From positions 1 through 14,565 of the forward strand of contig DASPWW010000135.1 in the NCBI GenBank assembly GCA_035637595.1: a stretch of DNA of 14,565 nt. Direction: 5' to 3'. Numbering within the stretch: the first letter of the stretch is position 1; each line of letters opens with the position of its first letter. The notes beneath the pieces are model-generated. The model ran no database searches. It had not been told where the DNA came from and saw only the letters and a program-made list of their open reading frames with translations. Below are positions 1 through 6,303 of this stretch, piece by piece. This stretch comes from DASPWW01 sp035637595 (lineage in GTDB: Bacteria; Actinomycetota; Thermoleophilia; Solirubrobacterales; 70-9). The position numbers and the translations under genes were made by a program.

Positions 1-293
1 TCGGTCCCTATCTGCTGTGGGCGTTGGAGAGTTGAGAGGAGTCATCCTCAGTACGAGAGGACCGGGATGAACGTACCGCTGGTGTATCTGTTGTCCTGCC
101 AAGGGCACTGCAGATTAGCTACGTACGGATCGAATAACCGCTGAAAGCATCTAAGCGGGAAGTCGACCTCAAGATGAGCTCTCCCATCCCCTTGAGGGAG
201 TAAGACCCCTGGTAGAACACCAGGTTGATAGGCCGGCTGTGAAAGCGCAGCAATGCGTTCAGCAGACCGGTACTAATGGGTCGAGGGCTTGAC
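1..293 (+). rRNA. rrl: 23S ribosomal RNA, 3' end (partial)
   Basis: This is the last ~290 nt of large-subunit rRNA; the 5' part lies outside the window. The universally conserved sarcin-ricin loop AGTACGAGAGGACC is at 50-63, and the near-universal domain VI blocks follow (GAACGTACCGCTGG, then CTGAAAGCATCTAAG). The molecule ends near TACTAATGGGTCGAGGGCTTGAC, the usual bacterial 3' terminus. The exact last base is set by comparison with typical 23S ends and could be off by a few nt. The sarcin-ricin loop binds the translational GTPases EF-Tu and EF-G. Confidence 0.97.
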
Positions 294-363
294 GGATTAT
301 TTGCTTATCACCTTTTGGCCTGCGTGCAGTTTTCAAGCCCGCCGGGGCTCCGGTCCCGTCCGT

Positions 364-481
364 TTTCGGTGGCGATAGCGGGGGGGAAACACCTCTTCCC
401 ATTCCGAACAGAGCCGTTAAGCCCCCCAGCGCCGATGGTACTTGGCGCGAAAGCGCCCGGGAGAGTAGGTCGCCGCCGGCT
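364..481 (+). rRNA. rrf: 5S ribosomal RNA
   Basis: The gene is ~118 nt long and sits about 70 nt after 23S. Helix I is visible: CGGTGGCG (367-374) pairs with CGCCGCCG (471-478) with one G-U pair. Internal landmarks include CCATTCCGAACAGAG (loop B/C region) and GATGGTACTTGG, followed by GGGAGAGTAGGTCGCCGCC at the 3' end, as in other bacterial 5S RNAs. The 23S-5S spacer (294-363) holds no tRNA. It contains TGCAGTTTTCAAG and a small AGCCC/GGGCT hairpin (336-349), plausibly involved in pre-rRNA processing. Ends are estimated to within ~3 nt. Confidence 0.95.
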
Positions 482-490
482 CTTCATCCA

Positions 491-516
491 GGCCGCCCTC
501 CGGGGCGGCCTTTTTT
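491..516 (+). terminator. Intrinsic terminator of the rRNA operon
   Basis: A perfect 8-bp stem, GGCCGCCC (491-498) with GGGCGGCC (503-510), has a TCCG tetraloop and is followed directly by six T (511-516). It lies ten nt after 5S rRNA and is a textbook Rho-independent terminator closing the operon. Confidence 0.95.
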
Positions 517-554
517 CGTGGTTGGTCGAGTCCTCGCGGACGCCTGGCTGGGTA

Positions 555-560
555 TAGGAT
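555..560 (+). promoter_or_regulatory. Candidate -10 box of a leaderless promoter (TAGGAT)
   Basis: TAGGAT, within GGTATAGGATCC, fits TANNNT and ends 6 nt before the ATG at 567. No Shine-Dalgarno sequence lies between it and the ATG. This spacing predicts transcription starting at or near the start codon. No convincing -35 box is seen. The call is by pattern only. Confidence 0.45.
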
Positions 561-566
561 CCGCGC

Positions 567-983
567 ATGATCGGGGCAGCGATCCTCGGAATCGTCGCCG
601 GCTTCCTGGCGCGACTTCTCGTTCCGGGCAAGCAGGACATTGGCTTCCTGATGACCGTCGTGCTCGGACTGGCCGGCGCCGCGGTCGGCTACGCGTTCTT
701 CACGCTCTTGCTGGGAATCGGCGATACCGACGTCTTCGACCTCGGCAGCCTGCCCGGCGCCGTGATCGGCTCGGTCATCCTGCTCGTCATCTACGTCAAG
801 TTCATCGAGCCGGGTACCGCCGGCGCCCCGGCGCCCGCCACAGCGGCGGGCCGCGAGGATCGCCGGCGGGAACGCGATCGGCAGCGCGAACAGGGCCGTG
901 GCGGAGGTGGCCGCGACCGTGGCGGTGGCGAGGGCGGCGGTCGCGAGGGCGGAGGGCACGGCCGCGGCGGCCGGGACCGCTAG
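567..983 (+). CDS. GlsB/YeaQ/YmgE-family stress-associated membrane protein with Gly/Arg-rich tail
   Basis: The 138-aa product begins with three hydrophobic segments (about residues 1-18, 26-50 and 64-82). They carry the Gly-rich pattern of the GlsB/YeaQ (transglycosylase-associated) family, such as GIVAGFLARLLVPG near the N-terminus and GSLPGAVIGSVILL in the last helix. Family members are usually ~80-100 aa and sit in the cytoplasmic membrane; their biochemical role is not established. Here the membrane part ends near residue 83 and a ~55-residue hydrophilic tail follows. The tail is first Ala/Pro-rich, then almost entirely Gly, Arg, Asp and Glu (RGGGGRDRGGG type), which is unusual. The ATG has no clear ribosome-binding site but has a -10-like box 6 nt upstream. 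The gene ends 10 nt before the proposed start of the peptidase gene, so the two may be cotranscribed. Confidence 0.8.
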   Translation: MIGAAILGIVAGFLARLLVPGKQDIGFLMTVVLGLAGAAVGYAFFTLLLGIGDTDVFDLGSLPGAVIGSVILLVIYVKFIEPGTAGAPAPATAAGREDRRRERDRQREQGRGGGGRDRGGGEGGGREGGGHGRGGRDR

Positions 984-993
984 CGACTCTCTC

Positions 994-2199
994 GTGACGG
1001 CACAACCCGGCGCGACTAAGGCCGAGACCAACGGCCAGGGCGCCGCGAGCGACCCCCGTACCGCCCAGGCCCTCGCCTGGATCCACCTGCTCGCATCCGA
1101 GATCGGCCCGCGCCGCCCGACCAGCGAGGCGGAGCGCCGTGCCGCCGAGCGGATGCGCGACGAGCTGCGCGCGGCCGGAGTCGCGGCCGAGCTCGAGCCC
1201 TTCCGCGGCTACTCCAGCTTCGGCCTCCCGTACGGCCTGATCCTGGCGACCGCGACGCTCGCGGGCGCACTGCGCCGCCGCCCCGCCTTGAGCGCGGCCC
1301 TCGGCGCCGCCGCCACCGGCGCCCTCGCCACCGAGGGCGAGCTTGTCAAGACGCCGCTCTCCGACCTGCTCGCCCGGCGCGACAGCCAGAACGTGATCGC
1401 AACCATCGACCCAAGCGGGGCGGCCGCCCGCACGCTCTGCATCGTCTGCCATCTCGACAGCTCGCGCTCCGGCCTGATGTTCGATCCTCGCCTCGGTCGC
1501 TTGCCTGACCTCCTGCGGCCGCTCCTCGGCGTAACGGTGCCGCTCCAGGCCATTACCCCGGTATTGGCCCGCTCGCGACTCGGCCGAGCCATCCGGGCCG
1601 CCGGCACGGCTACGGTCGCCGCCGCCCTCATGCTGCTGCTCGAGCGCGAGCTGCGGGGCGAGGACGTTCCGGGCGCGAACGACAACGCCTCGGGCGCCGC
1701 GATCGCGGCCGTGCTGGCGACGGAGTGCGCCGTCCGCCCGCTCGAGACGACGCGGGTGGTCCTGCTGATGACGGGATGCGAGGAGTCCGGCCTGCTCGGC
1801 GCACAGGCCTTTCTGCGCTCGCGCGACACCACGGGGTGGCTTTTCCTCAACTTCGACAGCGTCGGCGGGCCCGCGACCCTGCGCTATCTGCGCAGCGAGG
1901 GAGTGCTGCGCCGCTGGCCGGCCGACCGCTCGCTCGTCGAGCTCGCCGAAGCGACGAGTCGCAGGCGCCCCGAGCTGGGTCTCGAGGCGACCGATCACCC
2001 GGCGGGTCTCACATACGACGTCACGGCCGTCCTCGCGCGCGGCGGCCGCGGACTCTCGCTCAGCGCCCAGGACGCCACGATCCCCAACTACCACACGCCG
2101 AGCGACACTCCGGAGAACATCGATCCCGACGTCGTCGCCCGCACGCTCGAGACGGGCCGCGAGATGATCGCCGCGATCGATCGCGGCGAGGCCGACTGA
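994..2199 (+). CDS. M28-family zinc metallopeptidase (aminopeptidase type) with hydrophobic insert
   Basis: The 401-aa product carries the complete M28 two-zinc active site in order: H153 and D155 (CHLDSS), D230 (GANDNASGAA), catalytic E263 and zinc ligand E264 (CEESGLLGA), D288 (NFDSVG), and H367 (IPNYHTPSDTPENID). It should hydrolyse N-terminal residues from peptides, or a related amide bond; the substrate is unknown. There is no signal peptide. Hydrophobic stretches occur at about 77-92 and 98-110, and again within an unusually long segment between D155 and D230, so membrane association is possible. The GTG start at 994 is chosen because it clears the upstream gene. An in-frame GTG at 898 would add a low-complexity Ala/Val stretch that is just another frame of the upstream Gly/Arg tail. 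No good ribosome-binding site is seen, so the start is uncertain. The downstream 2200-2215 region has only a weak GCCCG/CGGGC hairpin. Confidence 0.88.
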   Translation: MTAQPGATKAETNGQGAASDPRTAQALAWIHLLASEIGPRRPTSEAERRAAERMRDELRAAGVAAELEPFRGYSSFGLPYGLILATATLAGALRRRPALSAALGAAATGALATEGELVKTPLSDLLARRDSQNVIATIDPSGAAARTLCIVCHLDSSRSGLMFDPRLGRLPDLLRPLLGVTVPLQAITPVLARSRLGRAIRAAGTATVAAALMLLLERELRGEDVPGANDNASGAAIAAVLATECAVRPLETTRVVLLMTGCEESGLLGAQAFLRSRDTTGWLFLNFDSVGGPATLRYLRSEGVLRRWPADRSLVELAEATSRRRPELGLEATDHPAGLTYDVTAVLARGGRGLSLSAQDATIPNYHTPSDTPENIDPDVVARTLETGREMIAAIDRGEAD

Positions 2200-2215
2200 A
2201 GCCGGCCCGACCGGG

Positions 2216-2434
2216 CTAGCTTCGGGCCAGGACCGCCCCGGCGGGCTCAGCCCCGCCGGCGACGGAGACGCAGCCGCCCCGACGGGCGGGTGCGAGAGCC
2301 TCCCAACCGTGACCGGTCAGCTCGCACTCCGCCGCGTCAGGCAGCGTTTCCAGGCCGTACTCACCGAGCGTTGCTCCGTCGATCGCGAGATCGACGGCGC
2401 TCAGCAGTCTGTTGGCTAGACCTCTTCCGGCCAT
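2216..2434 (-). CDS. Possible small protein of unknown function (72 aa)
   Basis: An open frame runs from ATG at 2434 to TAG at 2216-2218. I do not recognise the product. It begins MAGRGLANRLLSAVDLAIDG and is acidic in the middle. It has two Cys, in the contexts AECELTGHGWEAL and RRGGCVSV. About three quarters of its codons end in G or C, less than in neighbouring genes but above chance for non-coding DNA. In favour, a TACCGT -10-like box lies exactly 7 nt before the ATG, the same leaderless geometry as at 555 and 8030. Against, there is no ribosome-binding site, no recognised homologue and low-complexity C-terminal sequence. It lies between the convergent peptidase gene and dnaE2, in an otherwise gene-free gap of ~335 nt. 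Confidence 0.35.
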   Translation of the reverse strand: MAGRGLANRLLSAVDLAIDGATLGEYGLETLPDAAECELTGHGWEALAPARRGGCVSVAGGAEPAGAVLARS

Positions 2435-2441
2435 GGTCGCG

Positions 2442-2447
2442 ACGGTA
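2442..2447 (-). promoter_or_regulatory. Candidate -10 box (TACCGT) for the small ORF
   Basis: Read on the minus strand, TACCGT fits TANNNT and is separated from the ATG at 2434 by 7 nt, which suits a leaderless transcript. No -35 box is evident. The call stands or falls with the small ORF. Confidence 0.3.
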
Positions 2448-2468
2448 GGAGGGCTCCCGGACGGAAGC

Positions 2469-2498
2469 CCTGGGCTGCAAGGAATCTTGCGCTCCAGG
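2469..2498. terminator. Hairpin between dnaE2 and the small ORF; possible transcript end
   Basis: CCTGG (2469-2473) pairs with CCAGG (2494-2498), and GCAAG (2477-2481) pairs with CTTGC (2486-2490) around a GAAT tetraloop. A GCT/GCT symmetric internal loop separates the stems; on plus-strand RNA two of its three positions could form G-U pairs. It lies ~38 nt beyond the dnaE2 stop codon, so it could define the 3' end of the mutasome mRNA. No T-run follows on either strand, so it is not a classical intrinsic terminator. Confidence 0.4.
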
Positions 2499-2535
2499 CA
2501 CGGGAACGGCGCTCTTTGCGCGCACGGACCGCCGC

Positions 2536-5500
2536 TCACCGGCCCCGCCTCCCGAAGCTGTGTGCCGCGGGGAGCACGGCGCCCACGTCGGCGAGGGTCG
2601 CCTCGGCGTCGCGACCGGTCTCGCGCCCGTGCGGCGGCTCGATGTGCCGCACCGGGGCGGCGGGCATGTCCGGCCGCTCCAGCGGCTCGAGCCGTCCCGC
2701 GACCACGTTCTGGACCCCCTCGCGGCGCTCCAGGCGCCCGATCACGCGCACGAACGCCGCGGTCCGCACCTCTAGCCGGTGGCGCTCGTAGACCGGGGGC
2801 GGGACGATCACGTTGACGCACCCCTGCTCGTCCTCGAGCAGCATGAAGGTCACCCCGCGGGCTGTCGCAGGCCGCTGGCGCGCGATCACCATCCCGGCGA
2901 CCTCGACCCCCGACCCGTCATCCAACCGCCAAAGCCCCTTGCTCGCCACCACCCGCTCGCCCAGCTCCTCGCGCAGCAGCGCCATCGGGTGCTCGCCGAG
3001 CGTCATCCCGATCGACGAGTAGTCCGCGACCAGCCGCTCCCAGGGCGTCTGCTCGCGTAGCGCCGGCGCCGTCGGCGCCTCGAGCGGCAGCGCGAGCTGC
3101 GTCGCCTCGCCGATCCGGCGCCCCCCGCTCGTTGCTCCCAGCTCCCAGAGTGCCTCACGTCGAGAGGGGAGGGTGGAGGCATCCGCCCAGCCCAAGCGCT
3201 CCAGCGCATCGCGCCCGACTCCCGCCCGCGAAGCCAGCTCCCCCGCATCCCGATACGCCCCACCGCGCTCCCGCTCAGCCACAACCGCCCGCGCATCCTG
3301 CTCTCTCAACCCATCGACGTACGCGAGCCCGATACGAACCGCGAGGGAAACAGGGGGAGGCTGGGCAAGGGGGCGTGGGTCGTCCGCCGAACGTTTTGCG
3401 CGTTCCCGCGTCCGGGGAGAGGGGTGGGGGCCGTCGCCCGAACGTTTTGCGCGTTCCCGCGCCCCAGCCTGTGAAGAGACGGCACCGTTCCTGCGCGGGG
3501 TTGCGAGTGAGGGTGATGGCCCCCGCCCCTCCAAACGCTCCACAGTGCAGTCAACCTCGCTGCGGTTGACATCGGGCCCGAGCACCTCGATCCCACGCCG
3601 CTGCGCCTCGTGCACGAGCGCGTCGGGCGGATAGAAGCCCATCGGCTGCTCGTTGAGCAGCGAGCACAGGAACTCCGGGCCGTAGTGCACGCGCAGCCAC
3701 GTCGACTGGTAGGCGAGCAGCCCGAACGCCACCGCGTGCGCCTTCGGAAACCCGAACCCCGAGAACCCAAGGATCTGCTCGAACACGCGCTGCGCCAGCT
3801 CGGCATCGACGCCTCGCTCCGCGGCCCCCTCCAGGAACCGCTCCCGGTACGCGCGCAGCGCCGCCTCGGAGCGCTTGCGGCTCATCGCCCGCCGCAGCCC
3901 CTCGGCCTCGGCGGAGCTGAACCCCGCCATCGCCATCGCCACCTGGATCACCTGCTCCTGGAAGACGATCGCCCCCAGCGTGTCGCGCAGCACCGGCTCC
4001 AGCGAGGGGTGGTCGTAGGGGACCTCGTAGGAGGGGTCCTCGCGCAGCCGCTTGCGTCGCTCGATGTAGGGGTGGACGGCTCCCCCCTGGATCGGCCCCG
4101 GCCGCACCAGCGCCACCTGCACCGTGATGTCCTCGATCGTCTCGGGGCGCGTCCGTGGCAGCATCTGCATCTGCGCCCGGCTCTCGATCTGGAAGACCCC
4201 CGTCGTGTCCGCGGCCCGGATGGTGCTAAACGTCTCCGCGTCGTCGAGCGGGATCCGCGACAGGTCGATCCGCTCGTAGCGCACGCGTCCGATCTCCTCG
4301 ACGCAGCGCTCGACCGCCGACAGCATCCCCAGCCCCAGCAGGTCGATCTTCAGAAACCCCGCGTCCGCGCACGAGTCCTTGTCCCACTGCACGAGCTGGC
4401 GCCCCTCCATCGCCGCCGGCTGCACTGGGCAGACGTCGACCAGCGGGTCGGTCGAGAGCACCATCCCGCCGGGATGCTGCGAGGCGTGGCGCGGCAGCCC
4501 CCACAGCTCGCGCGCCAGCCGCAGCAGCGCTCGCCAGCGCACCGACCCCGCGCGGCCCGGACCGATCGCCTCGGCAACGTCGCGCTCCACCTCGTCGCCG
4601 CGCGCGTAGATCCCCACCATGCGCGCCACGCGCTCGATCTCGCCGGGCGGCAGCCCCAGCGCCTTGCCGAGGTCGCGCACCGCCCCCCGCGACTGGTAGG
4701 TCGCGAACGCGGCGACCAGCGCCGAGCGCTCGTGCCCGTAGCGCTCATGGACCCGGGGGATCAGCTTCTCGCGGATGTCGCGTGGGAAGTCGAGATCGAT
4801 GTCGGGCGCGTCGGTGATCTCCTCGTTTAGGAAGCGCCCCGGAAACAGCTCGGCGTGCACCGGATCGACGTGCGAGAGCCCAGTCAGAAAGCACACCACC
4901 GAGCTGACGCTCGAGCCCCGACCCCGCCCGGGGGGCAGCAGCGCCCGCGCCGAGTCCGGCCCCCGCACCTCCGCCGCGACCTCGCGCGCCAGCTCGAGGA
5001 GGTCGTAGTGCAAGAGGAAGAACCCCGACAGCCCCAGCGAGCGGATCAGCGCCAGCTCCTCGTCGAGCCGCCCCTGCGCCGCGGGCCGCTCCGCCGTCCC
5101 CGCGTAGCGATGCTCGAGCCGCACGCGGCAGATCTCGGCCAGCGTGCGGTCGGCGTCCGGGTCGTCGGCGCCCGGGTAGCGGTAGCCGAGGTCCCGGGTG
5201 AGGTCGAACTCGAGCCGTTGCGCCAGCTCCCCGCTCTCCGCCGCGGCACGCGGATGATCGGCGAAGCGCGCCTCCATCTCCCGGGCCGGTGCGAGCGCGA
5301 AGCCCGAGTTCCCGCGCCGCTGCGGCTCGGTCTCGTCCAGCGTCCCGCCCAGGCGCACCGCGACGAGGGCGTCCTGGAGCTCGGCCCGCGAGCGGTCGTG
5401 CGTGTGCACGTCCCCCGTCGCCACGCACTCGACCCCGAGCCGCTCCGCCACTCCGGCCAGCCACCGGTTGCGCGCCCGGTCACGGCGCCACAGCGGCCGC

Positions 5501-6057
5501 TGGAGCTCGACCCGGAAGCGATCGCGCCCGAACGCCGCGACCAGGCGGCGTCCCAGCATCTCGGCGCCGCGCAAATCGCCGCGCTCCCAGCGGCCGGCCA
5601 GCGCGCCGTCGCGAGCGCACCCCGACATGCACACCAGCCCCTCCGATCGCCGCTCCAGCTCGTCGAGGGAGACGACGGGAGGAAGGGCCTCGCGATCGGG
5701 CCGGTCCCTCGTCCCCCGGTGGGCCTCGGTGATCAGCCTGCAGAGGTTGCGGTAGCCGGTCGCGTTCTCGACGAGCAGGGTGAGGTGAATGCAGCCCGGC
5801 GGGCAGTTGGCGCGCTCGCCCGCCGCGAGTGGGGGAGGGGCGCCCTCATAAACAGTCAGCTCCGCGCCCGTGATCGGACGCACCCCGAGCCCCCTGCACG
5901 CGTGGGCGAACTCCATCGAGCCCCACAGCCCGTCGTGGTCGGTCAGCGCGAGCGCGGGGTGGCCGAGCTCCGCCGCGGCAGCGGCCAGCTCCGCGGGACT
6001 CGAGGCCCCGTCGAGGAACGAGTAGGCGGAGTGGCAGTGCAGCTCGACGTAGCCCAT
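2536..6057 (-). CDS. dnaE2: Error-prone DNA polymerase III alpha subunit DnaE2
   Basis: The 1173-aa product is a C-family replicative-type polymerase of the DnaE2 branch. It starts with a PHP domain (HCHSAYS at 7-13, LTDHDG at 38-43). The palm follows: GRGRGSS (377-383), catalytic Asp pair in APDIDLDFP (D419, D421), SQHPGGM (526-532) and the third Asp in KIDLLGLG (D572). Other family blocks are GVFQIES (620-626), LVRPGPIQGG (650-659) and FGFPKAHA (768-775). A C-terminal OB-fold lies near 1045-1080. QLALPL (987-992) is a possible beta-clamp contact. Residues ~841-905 are an atypical repeat-rich insert, described separately. The ATG at 6057 overlaps the stop of the upstream gene by one nt (TGATG), implying translational coupling. 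DnaE2 carries out mutagenic translesion synthesis during the SOS response. The operon partner imuB and the LexA box support DnaE2 rather than DnaE1. Confidence 0.95.
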   Translation of the reverse strand: MGYVELHCHSAYSFLDGASSPAELAAAAAELGHPALALTDHDGLWGSMEFAHACRGLGVRPITGAELTVYEGAPPPLAAGERANCPPGCIHLTLLVENATGYRNLCRLITEAHRGTRDRPDREALPPVVSLDELERRSEGLVCMSGCARDGALAGRWERGDLRGAEMLGRRLVAAFGRDRFRVELQRPLWRRDRARNRWLAGVAERLGVECVATGDVHTHDRSRAELQDALVAVRLGGTLDETEPQRRGNSGFALAPAREMEARFADHPRAAAESGELAQRLEFDLTRDLGYRYPGADDPDADRTLAEICRVRLEHRYAGTAERPAAQGRLDEELALIRSLGLSGFFLLHYDLLELAREVAAEVRGPDSARALLPPGRGRGSSVSSVVCFLTGLSHVDPVHAELFPGRFLNEEITDAPDIDLDFPRDIREKLIPRVHERYGHERSALVAAFATYQSRGAVRDLGKALGLPPGEIERVARMVGIYARGDEVERDVAEAIGPGRAGSVRWRALLRLARELWGLPRHASQHPGGMVLSTDPLVDVCPVQPAAMEGRQLVQWDKDSCADAGFLKIDLLGLGMLSAVERCVEEIGRVRYERIDLSRIPLDDAETFSTIRAADTTGVFQIESRAQMQMLPRTRPETIEDITVQVALVRPGPIQGGAVHPYIERRKRLREDPSYEVPYDHPSLEPVLRDTLGAIVFQEQVIQVAMAMAGFSSAEAEGLRRAMSRKRSEAALRAYRERFLEGAAERGVDAELAQRVFEQILGFSGFGFPKAHAVAFGLLAYQSTWLRVHYGPEFLCSLLNEQPMGFYPPDALVHEAQRRGIEVLGPDVNRSEVDCTVERLEGRGPSPSLATPRRNGAVSSQAGARERAKRSGDGPHPSPRTRERAKRSADDPRPLAQPPPVSLAVRIGLAYVDGLREQDARAVVAERERGGAYRDAGELASRAGVGRDALERLGWADASTLPSRREALWELGATSGGRRIGEATQLALPLEAPTAPALREQTPWERLVADYSSIGMTLGEHPMALLREELGERVVASKGLWRLDDGSGVEVAGMVIARQRPATARGVTFMLLEDEQGCVNVIVPPPVYERHRLEVRTAAFVRVIGRLERREGVQNVVAGRLEPLERPDMPAAPVRHIEPPHGRETGRDAEATLADVGAVLPAAHSFGRRGR
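3353..3379 (+). other. G-quadruplex-capable tract inside dnaE2
   Basis: Four G-runs on the plus strand, which is the dnaE2 template strand, are separated by loops of 5, 3 and 3 nt: G5 (3353-3357), G3 (3363-3365), G5 (3369-3373), G3 (3377-3379). A second G-rich patch with runs of 4, 4 and 5 lies at 3414-3430. Both fall in the atypical insert. Folding is predicted from pattern only. Confidence 0.5.
3388..3461. repeat. Two identical 23-nt direct repeats, 51-nt period, inside dnaE2
   Basis: The 23-nt sequence beginning CGAACGTTTTGCGCGTTC occurs without mismatch at 3388-3410 and 3439-3461. The 51-nt period equals 17 codons, so both copies are read in the same frame and encode the repeated peptide RERAKRS (DnaE2 residues 867-873 and 884-890). 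Each copy contains a small dyad, GAACG-TTTTGCG-CGTTC. G-rich DNA precedes each copy on the plus strand. This looks like a repetitive intergenic-type element captured within the coding region. Confidence 0.85.
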
Positions 6058-6296
6058 CAGGCGCGCTGCTCGAACCAGTGCCCGCCCTCGGCCGGCTCGC
6101 GGAAGACGACCACGTTGCGCCCGTCGCCGAGGACGAGCTCGAAGTAGCGCCGGCTCAGCGGCCGCGGTGTCCACCAGCGATCCTCGACCAGCCACTCCTC
6201 GCGCACCGCATCGACCGCAACCGACCCGATGGCGACGGGAACGCCGTCTTCGCCCGACTCGACCTCGACGGGGCGCGGCCAGTAGACGCCGCTCAC
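6057..6296 (-). CDS. DUF6504-like small protein of the mutasome operon
   Basis: The 79-aa product starts with GTG at 6296. A GGGAG/GAGGG-type ribosome-binding sequence lies just upstream, at the end of imuB. The protein is acidic, with many aromatic residues: VYWPRPVEVE near the N-terminus, then EEWLVEDRWWTPRPLSRRYF and a C-terminal FREPAEGGHWF. I recognise this as the small conserved protein (DUF6504) commonly found next to DnaE2/ImuB genes in actinobacteria; its function is not known. It starts 7 nt after imuB ends and shares one base with the dnaE2 start codon, so it is almost certainly cotranscribed and coupled to both. The position suggests an accessory role in the ImuB-DnaE2 complex, which is inference. 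No catalytic motif or membrane segment is visible. Confidence 0.85.
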   Translation of the reverse strand: MSGVYWPRPVEVESGEDGVPVAIGSVAVDAVREEWLVEDRWWTPRPLSRRYFELVLGDGRNVVVFREPAEGGHWFEQRA

Positions 6297-6303
6297 CGCG
6301 CCC

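Noticed and set aside
294..363. tRNA gene in the 23S-5S spacer
   Set aside because: The spacer is ~70 nt and shows no cloverleaf, TTCGA-type T-loop or acceptor stem.
276..557. Short open frames across the 23S-5S region
   Set aside because: These lie in rRNA and its terminator, so translation is not expected.
898..993. Upstream GTG start for the M28 peptidase
   Set aside because: It would add 32 low-complexity Ala/Val residues that are merely another frame of the GlsB-like tail, and would overlap that gene by 86 nt. No ribosome-binding site supports it.
802..2094. 430-codon open frame on the minus strand
   Set aside because: It lies antisense to the M28 peptidase, whose active site is complete; the product is Arg/Ala/Gly-rich with no domain.
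3388..3461. Possible mini-CRISPR (23-nt repeats with a 28-nt spacer)
   Set aside because: Only two copies, both inside a coding frame with a codon-multiple period, and no cas genes nearby. It is better described as a direct repeat in an insert.
3610..4830. Plus-strand open frame of 406 codons, with another at 4855-6147
   Set aside because: Both are antisense to dnaE2, which has conserved catalytic motifs across this whole interval.
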